From Eubacterium sp. CAG:274 (GTDB lineage Bacteria; Bacillota; Clostridia; Lachnospirales; CAG-274): DNA of 64,000 nt. This document shows positions 17,837-25,077 of this stretch, piece by piece. Position numbers and translations under genes: made by a program. The stretch is from assembly GCA_000432155.1 (NCBI GenBank), contig FR888489.1, forward strand, positions 1 through 64,000, given 5' to 3'. The notes beneath the pieces were generated by a model. That model was given only the letters and a program-made list of their open reading frames with translations. It did not search any database and was not told the origin of the DNA. Every line of letters begins with the position of its first letter. Positions within the stretch are counted from its first letter, which is position 1.

Positions 17837-18304
17837 TTAAAACGGTAAAATATCATCGTCCGCACTATCGTCGATAGGGAAGAAATCATTGCCGTTGTTA
17901 CTTGGTTGTGCAGGACTTGGAGTAGGTGCTGGAGCACTATTCATAGCAGCATTATTTACGCTACCACTATTTGAACCCTTGTTTTCACAGAATTCAAAAT
18001 CCTCAACAATAACATCAGTAGAATATCTCTTCTGACCGTTATTATCCTGCCAATTGCTAACCTGTAATCTACCAGTAATAGCAATTCTATTTCCTTTACG
18101 GAAATATTGACCTATACTTTCCCCACGCTTACCAAAGCATACACAGTTGATGAAATCAGCTGTTGCATCGCCTTCAGTACGACGAGAAGAATATGGTCTG
18201 TCGACAGCTACAGCAAATCTGCAAACTGCCATTGGTTCATTACCTTGAGTGAAACGAACTTCAGGATCACGAGCCATACGACCCAATAATATAACTTTAT
18301 TCAT
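17837..18304 (-). CDS. ssb: Single-stranded DNA-binding protein
   Basis: A 155-residue SSB with an N-terminal OB fold (MNKVILLGRMARDPEVRFT, FINCVCFGKRGESI, RIAITGRLQVSNW), a Pro/Asn/Ser-rich linker, and the acidic tip DDDILPF that recruits replication and repair partners. Conserved position between rpsF and rpsR. Confidence 0.97.
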   Translation of the reverse strand: MNKVILLGRMARDPEVRFTQGNEPMAVCRFAVAVDRPYSSRRTEGDATADFINCVCFGKRGESIGQYFRKGNRIAITGRLQVSNWQDNNGQKRYSTDVIVEDFEFCENKGSNSGSVNNAAMNSAPAPTPSPAQPSNNGNDFFPIDDSADDDILPF

Positions 18305-18324
18305 AAAGCATACCTCCTAAAGAA

Positions 18325-18612
18325 TTATTCTTCCTCAGCAATGATTAAGTAACGAAGCACATTTTCCTTGATACGCATACGAGATTCGATTTCAGCTGGA
18401 GCAGTAGTATCTGCAGTAAAGCTGATGAAGCTGTAGAAACCTTCGTTTACCTTGTTAATTTCGTAAGCAAGTCTACGCTTACCCCAATCGTCTACCTTAT
18501 CAACAGTACCACCGAATCTTTCAATAAGAGCGTTAACGCTGGCCTTTTCTGCTGCTAAAGCTTCCTCATCTAATGTAGGGGCAATAACTAATGCAAGTTC
18601 ATACTTTTTCAT
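18325..18612 (-). CDS. rpsF: Small ribosomal subunit protein bS6
   Basis: A 95-residue 30S protein with the ferredoxin-like fold (YELALVIAPTLDEEAL, DKVDDWGKRRLAYEINKVNEG). It partners S18, encoded two genes later. First gene of the operon; AAGGAGG precedes the ATG. Confidence 0.97.
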   Translation of the reverse strand: MKKYELALVIAPTLDEEALAAEKASVNALIERFGGTVDKVDDWGKRRLAYEINKVNEGFYSFISFTADTTAPAEIESRMRIKENVLRYLIIAEEE

Positions 18613-18695
18613 ATCTTACACCTCCTTTTGGACTTTGGCCCTTGCACTTATGCAAGAGCAAGGATGTACAACGCTTTTTACGCCATACAATAACT

Positions 18696-18724
18696 ATATT
18701 AACATATTCGACACTTTAAGTCAA
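18696..18724 (-). promoter_or_regulatory. Promoter of rpsF-ssb-rpsR
   Basis: On the minus strand TTGACT (18724-18719) and TAATAT (18701-18696) are 17 bp apart. The 75-base leader downstream has a small CTTGC/GCAAG hairpin; I could not identify the S6:S18 autoregulatory motif with confidence. Confidence 0.75.
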
Positions 18725-18787
18725 GCCTTTTATTCTATTTTTTTAGTAGTATTATTATAGTAAATAAATTTTAGGGAGGTTGATTGT

Positions 18788-19069
18788 ATGGATATTAATA
18801 TAAGCCTTGAACAGCTTATGAGAAAGGCAAAGGCAGATAGTGATTTAAAGGCAAGACTTATTGCTACTGAAAACCACAAAGAGCCTGTGGAGGAATTTTG
18901 CAATATTGCTACAGAAGTAGGTTGTCCTATAGCTATGGGAGAACTACTGGCACTTAATGAAACATTTTGCAGTAACCTCCTTAAAAGCACTAACGGTGGG
19001 GCTACATACCCTATTGATGATTGGGCAGACACCTACGAACAGTTTATCTGTTCTTTGAAAATGAACTAA
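18788..19069 (+). CDS. Nif11-like small protein, possible RiPP precursor-type
   Basis: A 93-residue protein whose first 65 residues follow the Nif11 leader pattern: a helix with D-x-L-x-x-x-L (ADSDLKARL), then a glutamate-rich turn and a helix with IATEVG (EEFCNIATEVGCPIAMGELLAL). A double-glycine lies near residue 70 (STNGGATYP), followed by an acidic aromatic tail, DDWADTYEQFICSL. In known Nif11-type peptides a GG site separates leader from core. No modifying enzyme or peptidase-ABC transporter is nearby, so a stand-alone role is equally possible. Strong GGGAGG site. I rate the family assignment as likely and the function as unknown. Confidence 0.6.
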   Translation: MDINISLEQLMRKAKADSDLKARLIATENHKEPVEEFCNIATEVGCPIAMGELLALNETFCSNLLKSTNGGATYPIDDWADTYEQFICSLKMN

Positions 19070-19073
19070 AAAT

Positions 19074-19226
19074 TGCAAGAAATGCTTGCATTTCTTGCAG
19101 TTGGTCTAAGGTAGGGACCAGCCGTGTATTTCGCGTCCTTGCTACGCAAGAACACAAAACAGTCCCTGTCCTCACTCGGGCAAAGCTCGAGTTGCGGAAT
19201 TAATTTAAGAAAACCAAGGTTTTCTT
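19074..19226. repeat. Cluster of small hairpins (intergenic element)
   Basis: Several hairpins follow one another: TGCAAGAAATG/CATTTCTTGCA (19074-19099, perfect 11 bp), TTGGTC/GACCA (19101-19120), CTTGC/GCAAG (19138-19150), and AAGAAAACC/GGTTTTCTT (19207-19226, perfect 9 bp). The arrangement resembles the modular hairpin element at 43980-44178. The remaining gap to 19421 is AT-rich, with TATAAT at 19374-19379 before the next gene. Confidence 0.5.
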
Positions 19227-19421
19227 AACAACTTTCCTTTGATAATCTCAGAAAATAAAATTTTTTTGCTATTTTTGATAGTATGAGAGTATATATTGTC
19301 TTTTTAAAATAAATATTTTTATATTTTTTGAAAATATTTTACTAAATAGACAGAATATGTCGTTGTGTGCGTGTATAATGATATTATAGAAAGCAGAATT
19401 ACTAAAGAGGAGTGATTATTT

Positions 19422-19631
19422 ATGGAAAAAAGAGCAGACCCAAAGCATACTAGATTATGTGCCTTTTGTAAAAATTGGTATGACCCTACAAATTCAGCTA
19501 TAGAGCCTACAAGCTCACCTGTTAGTTGGAAAATTAAAGATACAATGCAGAAAAATGTCTGTCTTGCAAAAAATAATTTGAAAACTTCAGCAGGGGCTGG
19601 TTGTCCAAAGTATGAATGTAAGTTATACTAG
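19422..19631 (+). CDS. Small cysteine-rich protein of unknown function
   Basis: A 69-residue protein with CxxC near the N-terminus (RLCAFCKNWYDP), a central cysteine (KNVCLA) and a C-terminal CPKYEC. The five cysteines could bind zinc or another metal. No known family is recognised. GAGG precedes the ATG, and a strong terminator follows directly, so it is monocistronic. Confidence 0.7.
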   Translation: MEKRADPKHTRLCAFCKNWYDPTNSAIEPTSSPVSWKIKDTMQKNVCLAKNNLKTSAGAGCPKYECKLY

Positions 19632-19635
19632 AATA

Positions 19636-19672
19636 AAGGCTGTGTTTATTTTGAACACAGCCTTTATTTTTT
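19636..19672. terminator. Bidirectional terminator
   Basis: AAAGGCTGTGTT and the complementary GAACACAGCCTTT form a long stem with T-runs on both strands. It ends both the Cys-rich gene and the convergent rsiV transcript. Confidence 0.85.
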
Positions 19673-20547
19673 TACTTTACAAGACCTCTGTTAAGTAAAA
19701 TATTGCTTACAACATTTGTAGGTATTACAAATTCCGGAGCACCCATATATCCAGGGGCAACGTCATATTTATTAAAGAGAATAACAATATTTCCATCGCT
19801 ATTAATATAGAATGTTTGGTCAGCCTTTATTTTATCAAAATTGTCATCAGTATCATCGGAACTGTCAATAAAGTATACCTTACTATTATCAGTTTTCATT
19901 TGTTCACTCATCTGTTCTTTAATGTTGTTACTTATAATATCAATATATGAATTATCTTTGAAAAGGCTATTCAATGTTACAACAGCTTGATTTTTCTTAT
20001 CTATAGTATAGGCTTTGTACTGAATATCTGAAGAACCTGCAGTTTCATATTTTGAATAGACAATGGAGTAAATGCTGTCAGTATCTGTTTTTACTTCATA
20101 AGATGTTCCTACAGACTTATGAGCATCTCCTTTTAATTCTTTCATTTCTTTTAGGAAATTGCTGTATTCTTTTTGACCTTCTTCTATAAATTTTGAGTTA
20201 AGTTGGTTTTCTAGTTCTTTATTTGAAAGACCTTCTACCTTAGCTACATTTATATTTGCCTCCATATTACCGTTTTTAGCTGTGTAAGTTTTAAAGTTTA
20301 CTAACTTTACTATAGAGTTTACAACAGGAATATTTGACATACTTTGAGCAAAAGCTGGACTTATATTTACAACTGATGTAAATATTACTATTATTGAAGC
20401 AGCTACAACACTTATTTTTCTGAAATAAACAGACAAAATATTTGGCTTTTTATCAATGGCTGTACTTATTATGCTGTCAAGCTCTGTAGGAATTTCAATA
20501 TTGTTGTATTGTTCTTTTAAATTTTCTAACTTTTTAATATCTTTCAT
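19672..20547 (-). CDS. rsiV: Anti-sigma factor RsiV-like, lysozyme-sensing
   Basis: A 291-residue single-pass membrane anti-sigma factor. Residues of about 1-40 are the cytoplasmic sigma-binding part, about 44-62 the membrane segment, and the remainder an extracellular DUF4163/DUF3298 domain. The segment NISPAFAQSMSNIPVVNSIV has the AxA signal-peptidase motif where B. subtilis RsiV is cut once lysozyme is bound. The C-terminal domain (PEFVIPTNVV) is the lysozyme-binding fold in that system. It starts 2 bp after sigV. Function is inferred from family and synteny. Confidence 0.85.
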   Translation of the reverse strand: MKDIKKLENLKEQYNNIEIPTELDSIISTAIDKKPNILSVYFRKISVVAASIIVIFTSVVNISPAFAQSMSNIPVVNSIVKLVNFKTYTAKNGNMEANINVAKVEGLSNKELENQLNSKFIEEGQKEYSNFLKEMKELKGDAHKSVGTSYEVKTDTDSIYSIVYSKYETAGSSDIQYKAYTIDKKNQAVVTLNSLFKDNSYIDIISNNIKEQMSEQMKTDNSKVYFIDSSDDTDDNFDKIKADQTFYINSDGNIVILFNKYDVAPGYMGAPEFVIPTNVVSNILLNRGLVK

Positions 20548-20549
20548 TA

Positions 20550-21023
20550 TTAAGCCTCCTCTATGTTTATTCTTAATACTTCAAGGGCTTTGTATAGCCT
20601 AGTTTTAATAGTATTAATATTTTCGCCTGTTATTTCGGCAATATCTTTTATTTTCATATCCTCAAAAAATCTTAATGTTATTATTACTCTTTGGTCATAT
20701 GTAAGTAAATCCAATGCTCTTTTTAAGTCTATATCTTCATAATCGTCATATTTTCCCACTGTTTCAGCACTATACTCTGTATCAAGTGGAATATATTTGC
20801 TATTTTTTCTTATATAGTCTATAGCAGTTCTAGTCAGTATTTTATAGTACCAAGTTTTAATATACTGTGGGTTTTTAAGTGTGTTTGCAGATTTTAATGC
20901 TTTTAATACTGACTCCTGAACTATGTCTAGGGCATCTTCTTTATTTTTTGTATATGAAAAGGCTATACGGTATAATTTTTCTTTGTTTTCTATTGTGTTA
21001 TTTTCTATTAATTTCCGTTTCAT
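20550..21023 (-). CDS. sigV: ECF sigma factor, SigV type
   Basis: A 157-residue ECF sigma factor. Region 2 (KLYRIAFSYTKNKEDALDIVQE, then YIKTWYYKILTRTAIDYIRK) and region 4 (LLTYDQRVIITLRFFEDMKIKDIAEITG...TIKTRLYKALE) are complete. Paired with the RsiV-like anti-sigma it should control lysozyme and envelope stress genes such as O-acetylation or D-alanylation functions. AAGGAGG ribosome site. A matching ECF promoter lies upstream, so the pair is probably autoregulated. Confidence 0.87.
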   Translation of the reverse strand: MKRKLIENNTIENKEKLYRIAFSYTKNKEDALDIVQESVLKALKSANTLKNPQYIKTWYYKILTRTAIDYIRKNSKYIPLDTEYSAETVGKYDDYEDIDLKRALDLLTYDQRVIITLRFFEDMKIKDIAEITGENINTIKTRLYKALEVLRINIEEA

Positions 21024-21076
21024 ATTTACCTCCTTATTTATTTTTTGAAAAGCTTTTCTTTTTGATTTACACTATA

Positions 21077-21105
21077 TAGACGAAGTTAGGGATAAAAAAG
21101 TTTTA
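21077..21105 (-). promoter_or_regulatory. Autoregulatory SigV-type promoter
   Basis: The minus strand reads TAAAACTTTTT, then CGTCTA at 21082-21077, with 17 bp between the AAAAC core and CGTCTA. This resembles the known SigV/ECF30 consensus (TGAAACNTTT...CGTC). It sits about 55 bp before the sigV start codon. Confidence 0.65.
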
Positions 21106-21114
21106 GCATAATAA

Positions 21115-21150
21115 AAAAAATAAAACCCTGACATAGAGTCAAGGTTTTGA
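21115..21150 (-). terminator. Terminator after the MerR-family gene
   Basis: On the minus strand AAAACCTTGA and TCAGGGTTTT pair with a short loop, followed by a long T-run. It lies directly past the stop of the MerR gene. Confidence 0.8.
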
Positions 21151-21152
21151 GA

Positions 21153-21968
21153 TTATTCTATTGGTACTACTGTTATGAAATATCTGTATAAATTGCCATC
21201 TTCTATTGATGAGGCTGTTGTAAACATATATATTTCGCCATTTTGCTTATAATTATATTTTTGCATATAGTCAAAAATTGTTTTGTACAGCTTAGTTTCT
21301 TTAAGAGGTTTTTTCTCGTCAATAAAGTAATTTGCGTCATAAGGGCTTTTTCCATAGTAAAAAAGGGATTTTTTATTTCTTAAAAATCTCTTTGTGTATG
21401 TATTTGAGAAAATGCTTTCGTCTTTTATATAAATAGTTTTTATGCCAAGACCTATAAAAATAGAGTCGGGGCAAGTTTCATCGTAGTAGTAAATTTGTTG
21501 AACAAAAGGTTGGTGCTGTATGAACTTTTTAAGTAAAGAAACATGCTCATTATCCATAAAAGTTTTACCGTCTTTTTTGTATACCATAAAAGTATAGTCT
21601 ACATTTGGATATACAATAAAGCGACCAACATTGTCACGACAATTAATAAGCAGTTTTAAATCGTTTTTAAGACGATTTTTCTTTTCCTGAAGCAGTTTTA
21701 TTTCTTCATCAAATTCTAAATTTCTCTTTTCGTATATATCTACAAGGTCGTATATACTTGCCTTTGTCATATCGGATATGTCAGTATGTGAAAAGCCAAA
21801 ACCTCGACTTTTGCTTACATATACAAGTTTGTCTATATCTTCTTCACTATAGTGGCGATAGTTATTTTCGTCATCTCTACTAGGGCTAATATATCCATAA
21901 TCTTCATATCTTCTTATAGTATTTGTAGATACATCAAAAAGGGAGCTTAATTCATTTGTTTTATACAT
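21153..21968 (-). CDS. MerR-family regulator with GyrI-like effector domain (BltR/TipA type)
   Basis: A 271-residue regulator. The winged helix-turn-helix is at the N-terminus (MYKTNELSSLFDVSTNTIRRYEDYGYISP, with YRHYSEEDIDKL), followed by a dimerising coiled coil (ILQEKKNRLKNDLKLL region) and a C-terminal GyrI-like ligand domain of about 150 residues. Such proteins bind drugs or other small molecules and untwist promoters with 19-bp spacers. The start at 21968 has a GAGAG site and places the HTH at residue 1; a longer frame adds an unlikely lysine-rich extension. It is divergent from the 19-bp-spacer promoter at 22052. Confidence 0.87.
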   Translation of the reverse strand: MYKTNELSSLFDVSTNTIRRYEDYGYISPSRDDENNYRHYSEEDIDKLVYVSKSRGFGFSHTDISDMTKASIYDLVDIYEKRNLEFDEEIKLLQEKKNRLKNDLKLLINCRDNVGRFIVYPNVDYTFMVYKKDGKTFMDNEHVSLLKKFIQHQPFVQQIYYYDETCPDSIFIGLGIKTIYIKDESIFSNTYTKRFLRNKKSLFYYGKSPYDANYFIDEKKPLKETKLYKTIFDYMQKYNYKQNGEIYMFTTASSIEDGNLYRYFITVVPIE

Positions 21969-22005
21969 AAATCTCTCTTTTCGTATGCTAAATTTTATTG
22001 TTAGT

Positions 22006-22034
22006 ATTATATCATAAAGAAAAATTTTTTTCAA
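22006..22034 (-). promoter_or_regulatory. Promoter of the MerR-family gene
   Basis: TTGAAA (22034-22029) and TATAAT (22011-22006) on the minus strand are spaced by 17 bp, about 40 bp before the chosen start codon. Confidence 0.7.
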
Positions 22035-22051
22035 TTTTTTTGGAAAAACCA

Positions 22052-22082
22052 TTGACCCTCAACTAATGTCATAGATTATAAT
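22052..22082 (+). promoter_or_regulatory. MerR-activated promoter with 19-bp spacer
   Basis: TTGACC (22052-22057) and a perfect TATAAT (22077-22082) are separated by 19 bp, the overlong spacer typical of MerR-activated promoters. The spacer holds the likely operator (CCTCAACTAATGTCATAG). It points away from the adjacent MerR gene and into 22083-22312, which has no normal gene. Confidence 0.8.
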
Positions 22083-22088
22083 GGCTTT

Positions 22089-22312
22089 GTTGACGGAAAT
22101 AGAGAAATTTAAAAATCGGAATAATGTTAAGTAAAAAAAGGAAGAACGACTGCGTTAAAAACCGATTGACAGGGAATGAATGGTTTTTCTATTTACCGTT
22201 TCGTATTTTCATGGAATAGACGGAAGTGTGCTGTCTATACCTTTCCTCACCTAAAATTAATAGCACATCAACAATAAAAGCCCCGTTTGTCATCGGGGCT
22301 TTTATTGTATTT
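22089..22312 (+). ncRNA. Putative structured leader or regulatory RNA
   Basis: The predicted transcript runs about 220 bases to a terminator. It can fold two ways: AATCGG (22118 region) with CCGATT, or AAAAACC (same CCGATT segment) with GGTTTTT near 22182. A further hairpin has TAGAC/GTCTA arms. Such mutually exclusive pairings suggest an attenuator. Two short overlapping frames are present, 22180-22254 (24 codons) and 22176-22277 (33 codons), with only a weak AGGGA ribosome site. No efflux or resistance gene follows on this strand. Confidence 0.45.
22273..22306. terminator. Bidirectional terminator
   Basis: AATAAAAGCCCCG and CGGGGCTTTTATT form a perfect 13-bp stem with an 8-base loop. It ends the MerR-driven transcript from the left and the ABC transporter operon from the right. 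Confidence 0.85.
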
Positions 22313-23084
22313 AGTTACCTCTTTCAAGGCTTATCTTATTAAATACATTTAAAATATTATCAACAGAAGTAGATTTTTTATCCTGTTCATTTAAGTCCAT
22401 AATAGCATTACCTTCGTGCATCATAATAAGTCTGTTGCCATAGTGAAGGGCGTGCATAAGATTATGAGTTACCATAAGAGTTGTAATCTTTTTCTTCTTA
22501 ACAATATTATTAGTAAGTTCCATAATAATTTCTGCTGTCTTAGGGTCAAGGGCAGCTGTATGTTCGTCTAATATAAGGATTTCAATAGGTGACATAGTAG
22601 TCATCAAAAGTGCCATAGCCTGACGCTGACCACCAGAGAGAAGACCAACTTTTACACCTAATTTATCTTCAAGACCTAAGTTTAATTGACTTAAAAGTTC
22701 TTTGTAGTAGTCAATTCTCTTTTTGTTTGTACCCCAGCTGAGGTTGAAACTTCTGTTTTTGTTATCTGCCAATGACATATTTTCAAGTATTGTCATTGTA
22801 GGGCAAGTACCCTTTGATGGGTCCTGATAAACACGACCAATAGTTTTATAACGCTCAAACTCTTTTAAGGTGTTTATTTTCTGGTTGTTTATAAGTATTG
22901 TACCCTTATCAAGAGGAATAGAACCACAAATAAGGTTAAGCATAGTTGTTTTACCAGAACCATTACTACCTATAACACTTACAAAATCCCCAGGATTTAT
23001 GTTTAAATTGAAGTTTTCAAAAAGCTTTGTTTCGTTTACTGTATGAGGGTTATATGTTTTACAAATATCTATAAGTTTTATCAT
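22311..23084 (-). CDS. ABC importer ATP-binding protein (TrpZ-like)
   Basis: A 257-residue ABC ATPase. Walker A (GSNGSGKTTMLN), signature (LLSGGQRQAMALLM), Walker B (ILILDEHTAALDP) and the switch histidine (LMVTHNLMHAL) are intact. It energises uptake with the LivH-like permease and the lipoprotein encoded upstream; its start overlaps the permease stop by 4 bp. The system resembles TrpXYZ-type importers, so an aromatic amino acid is a likely but unproven substrate. Confidence 0.85.
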   Translation of the reverse strand: MIKLIDICKTYNPHTVNETKLFENFNLNINPGDFVSVIGSNGSGKTTMLNLICGSIPLDKGTILINNQKINTLKEFERYKTIGRVYQDPSKGTCPTMTILENMSLADNKNRSFNLSWGTNKKRIDYYKELLSQLNLGLEDKLGVKVGLLSGGQRQAMALLMTTMSPIEILILDEHTAALDPKTAEIIMELTNNIVKKKKITTLMVTHNLMHALHYGNRLIMMHEGNAIMDLNEQDKKSTSVDNILNVFNKISLERGN

Positions 23085-23947
23085 AATTTTCCCCTCCTTT
23101 TGAAATTACCACAGATAAGAATAACAAGGAAAAGTAAACCTGTAATAAGTTTCATATCAATGGCACTAAGACCAAGACTAATAGCAGTACCTACACAAGC
23201 CTTGTAAATAATAGAACCAACGAAAACAGCTGTTGTAGCCTTTATAATTGTTACCTTTTTGAAAAGGTTTGTACCGATTATAACAGATGCAAGACCAATT
23301 ACCATTGTACCTGTACCCATAGAAATATCGAAAAATCTCTGTTGCTGACACATAATACAACCAGCAAGGGAAACAAGGGCGTTAGAAACCATAAGACCAA
23401 GTATCTTTACTGTGCCACTATCTTTAGCAAGAGAAGTAACAAGAGTAGGGTTATCGCCTACAGCTCTTAAAAGATAACCAGATTTAGTTTTCATATAAAG
23501 GTCTAAAAGGAATTTTGCAATAAGTGAAATTACAAGAACAACAATTACAGTATTAAACTGACCTGCAATACCCTTTATTGGGGATAATGAGAAAATACTG
23601 TCGTTATTAAATAAAGGAATATTTGCTTTTCCGTCTGCTATATGAAGATTAATAGAATAGAGTATTGTCATAGTGATAATACCAGAGAGAAGGTCCCTTA
23701 CTTTGCACTTAACATGAATTAAGCCTGTAACTAAACCGGCTAAAGCACCACATATAAAAGAAACTGGCAAAGTAATAAAAGGATTTATTCCACTAGAAAT
23801 CATAATAGCAGATACAGCAGCTCCCAATGGGAAACTGCTGTCAACTGTTAAGTCGGGAAAGTCAAGTATTTTGTATGTAATGTATATGCCTAAAGAGAGA
23901 ACAGCGTATATAAGACCCTGTTCAAAAATACTTAAAATTAATGACAT
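23081..23947 (-). CDS. ABC importer permease (LivH/TrpY-like)
   Basis: A 288-residue polytopic permease of the branched-chain amino acid/PF02653 type, with eight to nine hydrophobic segments and the conserved start GLIYAVLSLGIYITYKILDFPDLTVD. The cytoplasmic coupling segment is LLRAVGDNPTLVTSLAKDS. Middle gene of the importer operon. Confidence 0.85.
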   Translation of the reverse strand: MSLILSIFEQGLIYAVLSLGIYITYKILDFPDLTVDSSFPLGAAVSAIMISSGINPFITLPVSFICGALAGLVTGLIHVKCKVRDLLSGIITMTILYSINLHIADGKANIPLFNNDSIFSLSPIKGIAGQFNTVIVVLVISLIAKFLLDLYMKTKSGYLLRAVGDNPTLVTSLAKDSGTVKILGLMVSNALVSLAGCIMCQQQRFFDISMGTGTMVIGLASVIIGTNLFKKVTIIKATTAVFVGSIIYKACVGTAISLGLSAIDMKLITGLLFLVILICGNFKRRGKL

Positions 23948-23976
23948 AAAAACTCTCCTAACAATTTTTCTTTTGA

Positions 23977-24978
23977 TTATTTTGCTTCAATAGCTGAAGA
24001 AGCAAGGTCTGCTGGACATTCCATATTAAGTTCTTTAAGAGCAGCGGAGTTAATATAAAGGCTGTATTCAGAAATAGTTTCAAAAGGTATGTTCTGTGGG
24101 TCTTCGCCAGCAAGAACCTTTGCTGCCATTTCGCCTGTCTGTTTACCTAAAGCAACATAGTCAAGACCTTCTGTAGCTACACAACCGTTCTTAACCTGTT
24201 CAATTTCACTACCGAAAACAGGAATACCTGCCTTTTTAGCGGCATCTAACAAAGTAGGAAGACTTGAAACAACAGTATTGTCTGTCAAGTTGCTTATACA
24301 GTCTACCTTTGATGCTAAATCATTAGCTGCCATAGGAATATCAGATGGCTGGCTGATACCTTTATCTACAATTTCAAAATTGTACTTTGGAGCAAGTTCT
24401 TTGTATTCAGCAATAGCACTTACTGAGTTAGTTTCGCTTGTAGAATATAAAATACCGATTTTCTTAGCGTCTGGTAAAAATTCTCTTATCATCTTGAGCT
24501 GTGCATCAACAGCAAGTTTATCACTTGTACCAGTAATTTTGCCTACGCCTGTACCGTCTTCTTTTGCAAGCTGAGCAGCTACTGGGTCAGTAACAGCTGT
24601 GTATACAACAGGAATATTCTTTGGCTGTGCTGCGTTATATACTGCCTGAGCCATAGGTGTAGCGATGGCACAAATTAAATCATTTTTGCCACTAGCCATA
24701 GACTGTGCAACCTGATTGGCAATACTCATATCAGCTTCAGCATTTTTGTAGTCAATAGTAAGGTTTTCGCCCTCTTTGTAGCCTGCTTCAGCAAGACCCT
24801 GAATAAAGCCCTCACGACAGTTTTCAAGAGATGGATGCTCTGCAAACTGAGCAATACCAATAGTAATATTGTCCTTGTTGACAGTATTACTTCCGTCTGC
24901 TGAATTTGTTGCTCCACCACAGCCGGCAAGAGAGGCAACAAGTATAGCTGATGTAATTATAGATAAAAATTTCTTCAT
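23977..24978 (-). CDS. ABC importer substrate-binding lipoprotein (ABC_sub_bind, TrpX-like)
   Basis: A 333-residue lipoprotein with lipobox LAGC after a 19-residue signal (MKKFLSIITSAILVASLAGC). The mature part has the type I periplasmic-binding fold seen in the PF04392 family (ITIGIAQFAEHPSLENCREG, GVGKITGTSD, KKIGILYSTSETNS). In streptococci this family takes up tryptophan or tyrosine. No tryptophan T-box was found upstream. TATAAT lies at 25020-25015 on the minus strand. Confidence 0.85.
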   Translation of the reverse strand: MKKFLSIITSAILVASLAGCGGATNSADGSNTVNKDNITIGIAQFAEHPSLENCREGFIQGLAEAGYKEGENLTIDYKNAEADMSIANQVAQSMASGKNDLICAIATPMAQAVYNAAQPKNIPVVYTAVTDPVAAQLAKEDGTGVGKITGTSDKLAVDAQLKMIREFLPDAKKIGILYSTSETNSVSAIAEYKELAPKYNFEIVDKGISQPSDIPMAANDLASKVDCISNLTDNTVVSSLPTLLDAAKKAGIPVFGSEIEQVKNGCVATEGLDYVALGKQTGEMAAKVLAGEDPQNIPFETISEYSLYINSAALKELNMECPADLASSAIEAK

Positions 24979-25077
24979 TTATATAATCCCTCTTCCTAAA
25001 AGATTTTACAAGTGATTATAACATACTTTCAGAAAAAATAAAAGGAAAATATATACTACAGTATAAAATTTTTGTAA

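Noticed and set aside
18613..18695. S6:S18 autoregulatory leader RNA upstream of rpsF
   Set aside because: Position is right, but only a small hairpin is seen and I could not place the conserved binding motif.
24979..25077. Tryptophan T-box upstream of the TrpX-like importer
   Set aside because: The gap is only about 100 bp and contains no T-box sequence.
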